A stretch of DNA of 64,000 nucleotides from Owenia fusiformis (Eukaryota; Annelida; Polychaeta; Sabellida; Oweniidae), in NCBI GenBank assembly GCA_903813345.2, contig CAIIXF020000001.1:36301366-36365365 (forward strand), in the 5' to 3' direction. Below the pieces are notes generated by a model, which was not told where the DNA came from, made no database searches, and saw only the letters and a list, made by a program, of their open reading frames with translations. A program made the translations under genes and the position numbers. Positions 61,626-64,000 of this stretch are shown in pieces. Within the stretch, counting starts at the first letter, position 1. The number at the start of each line of letters is the position of its first letter.

Positions 61626-63795
61626 TTTGACAGTAGCTACAAAATCACTGAGTACCTTAAGATCAAGGTATCTCCCTGTATTGCATCATTCATCTAAGGG
61701 CTTCATTTATTCTTCAATTCAGGAAAGAAGTGAAATTGGACCCTTGGACTATTTGATAATCTATAGATGCACTTCTTTTATAGATTTTAATTTATCAGAG
61801 ACACTTCATGTATCTATTCCAAAGGATAGTACATGTATTAAGACTGGATCCCACAATGGCTTTTTGATTTTTACTACCTTGCACTGATATTACAACAAGA
61901 ACTGAACTGAACCATTTTGTTGTTAATTCTATGCTTTATACTTTTGAATATTTTGAATGATGATGAATAATCAACTTTAGATGAAATCGCAAGCTTTTAC
62001 ATTAAAAGCTTTGAGACATGTGTACCCCTGTGTATATAATGTATACGTTGCTTTTAAAGAAAATGAGATGAACAGAGAAACCTCCAGGCATAAGAGGAAT
62101 CTTGTGACAAGATAAATCCATATATTTGCAATAAAACATTTTGATGTTATGTCTAATTTGTGCTTAATTTCTCTTTATATAGCAGTATATGTCAAGATAA
62201 TTATATTTTACTGCTCCCAATTGGGATGTAAGGCATTATCAACAGTTGTATGCTAAATACAACAAAAGATAGAAAAATTATTTCTCCTAGATGCTATTGA
62301 TAATGCTGCATTTACATCTTACCCTGCATGTAAAATGCTTCAATGACAAAAATATACCTTCTTTCTAAAAGGTACTAGGTACTAAGGCTTTCTAAATGTA
62401 AAGTGCTTATAGAAGTTAATACTTATATAAGTGTTTATATTAGTAATTGATTCCCTGAAATATATAAAAGTCAGAAAATCTGGAATTTAATTAAGGTTCA
62501 GAGAGGAGAATAAATGGCACAATTAGGCCAAGTAGGAAAAATAGTGTCTTGTTTGTTTGTCAACAGCAAAAGGTGGCAAAATCAACAAAAAGGTCTATTA
62601 TTTTTAGCTATTAAGTATGAAAATTTACATGGTTTTAGAATTAAAATACTCTTTCATACAATAAAATCCTGATGCAAGAATTTATTCCTGGTCTAAGGAT
62701 GAAACTTGAAATACAGGCATACATAGCTGTCCTTACCGTGACCATAGGTTTTATTTTGACTTTATCCAGACACTAATCCTTTTGGCTAGAATATAAGAGA
62801 AATAAATGGTATAACTCCCATTACTCCAGACAGATGAATGTAGCCAATGCTCAAAGGGGCAAGTCAGCTTTACATTTGAGGGATGGCTTTTAAAGCTTTC
62901 TCATTCATTAGACCAGTCTCATTTTGTCCATATTTCTTTCTTCAGATTTATTTTCAAAATATCGAATGCTTAGAATACAAAACTGGAAAAATTATCTGTT
63001 CTCCAAGCCATGATGGACCTGGCAACAAAATGAAATATATGAACATTTTATTAATACTATGGATAATTCCTAGTTCATAACATTAACTCTATTTCCTCTA
63101 AGGCTGAACTAGCAAATGATGATTGTGTTTATAGTATATGTGTACCTTCCTTTATGATGTTTCATTGGAATTTTAATATTTATTATTAATATAACATTTA
63201 TTCATCATGTATGTCTGTTAAATTATTAATACTGATTCAATTTTTGTCCATACTCTTCACTTTTTAAAACTTTTCATTCATTGACCATTGCCATGCCATG
63301 AGCTAGCCTTTGATGATTACATAATGGTGGTATGACAGGAGGCTTTGACTCATGTAAAAATACTTATGCTCAAATTGTTCTTCGATGTTAGGTAGAGGCA
63401 GTCCTTGAAATCAAATGGGCAAGAGGAGAGTGGGTCCAAAAAAAATTGAAAAGGTTTGAGAAAATTGAGAAATGTTTTTTTTCTGAATTAGGCCCAAAAT
63501 TAAAAAAATGATGCCCCAAAATGTCATATCAGTTTGTTGTATATACAATTCTTCTGTTGCCAAGTTTAAGGGCCCTCCAACCAAGTCCACCAATGCAAGG
63601 GTTGATTTCCTTCAGCAAATGAAGCTGATGAATTTCCAGCATATAAAGAGAACTGGATCAACAAGTTTGAGAAAGTTCTAACTACACATGTTCTATAACA
63701 TCTACTTTATAAAAACACAATTTTATAGGCATTAATGATGGTTTCTCTAAACAAATTTCCTTGTTATGGCTTCATAAAGGTCCACAATGCTGATG
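61626..63795. other. no gene recognised
   Basis: AT-rich. Frames at 61627-61887, 62883-63080 and 63411-63593 have no splice support; the last resembles repeat sequence. Confidence 0.4.
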
Positions 63796-64000
63796 TTACA
63801 CACAGAAGTTTAATTCAAACTTGTTTTCTGTTTCCCCTCTTATAACAGAGAGCTTTTTAGTGTCACAAATTTCAGCCTGAAAACTTCCCTGAAAATTGTA
63901 CATGTTACTTATGAGAATGTTCAAAGCAGATTGGTCAAATCTATGACAATTCCGATAAGCACTTATATCTTTTTGCTTTTCATCACATTGTTTTTTGGAA
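63796..64000 (-). CDS. last exon of a paralogous glycosyltransferase-like gene (cut by the window edge)
   Basis: Read on the minus strand from the window end, the frame is open to TAA at 63796-63798. It encodes SKKQCDEKQKD, then ISAYRNCHRFDQSALNILIS, NMYNF, EICDT and FELNFCV at the end. It aligns without a frame break to the last 60-odd residues of the gene at 55418-58241, at roughly 70% identity, including the HRFDQSALN block. Nucleotide similarity runs on about 20 bases past the stop (TAAAGGTCCA) and then fades. The rest of the gene would lie to the right of the window. Same orientation and about 8 kb spacing point to tandem duplication. Nothing here suggests decay, though only this piece can be judged. 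Confidence 0.85.
   Translation of the reverse strand, partial: SKKQCDEKQKDISAYRNCHRFDQSALNILISNMYNFQGSFQAEICDTKKLSVIRGETENKFELNFCV

Overview
The window is AT-rich, repeat-dense eukaryotic DNA. Spliced exons, a tRNA-derived SINE, LINE fragments, a mariner element, foldback elements and many minisatellites rule out bacteria. Several Helitron-like elements start with TC, end with a hairpin plus CTAG, and carry a (CCGT)n tract followed by ~146-bp core repeats. That architecture was described as 'pearl' elements in bivalve molluscs, so a bivalve or another marine lophotrochozoan is the best guess (inference). Long open frames are few because most of the window is intergenic, intronic or repeat.

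Three host loci can be supported. (1) At 2.0-3.2 kb, plus strand, are the last four exons of an unrecognised protein, ending in a stop and followed by AATAAA. (2) At 55.4-58.2 kb, minus strand, is a complete three-exon gene for a 364-residue type II membrane protein that looks like a Golgi glycosyltransferase of the DUF1647-like kind. Its first exon encodes only a short cytosolic tail and a signal anchor. (3) At 63.8-64.0 kb, same strand, is the last exon of an intact close paralogue cut by the window edge, so this is a tandem gene family. A CpG-containing promoter-like stretch lies at 49.5-50.4 kb, with a possible first coding exon at 50.4 kb. A weaker isolated exon candidate lies at 34.5 kb.

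Mobile elements: a mariner relative with 207-bp inverted repeats (4.16-5.24 kb); short pogo-like MITE relics (3.7, 6.6, 9.2 and 10.6 kb); a tRNA-like SINE head (7.4 kb); a 4.8-kb composite foldback structure (11.04-15.85 kb) containing a SINE, a LINE tail and a TGACCTTGA-rich repeat block; GC-rich palindromes (16.0-16.5 kb); Helitron/pearl-like elements at 17.7, 24.5, 40.6 and 52.9 kb and related repeats at 51.7 kb; a 290-bp MITE with a perfect 5-bp target duplication (21.2 kb); a LINE 3' end inside intron 1 of the glycosyltransferase-like gene; and a ~4.3-kb giant inverted repeat (35.5-39.8 kb) whose arms each carry a damaged copy of a PIN/FEN1-like nuclease-type gene.

Tandem arrays: 31 bp (20.5 kb), 35 bp with a 490-bp higher-order duplication (22.1-23.8 kb), 54 bp (27.2-28.6 kb), ~26 bp (32.9 kb), 18 bp (46.6 kb), 79 bp (59.5 kb, with a CCATGG-rich palindromic block beside and inside it) and 28 bp (61.5 kb). 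The 18- and 54-bp arrays give long open frames on both strands that are almost certainly not genes.
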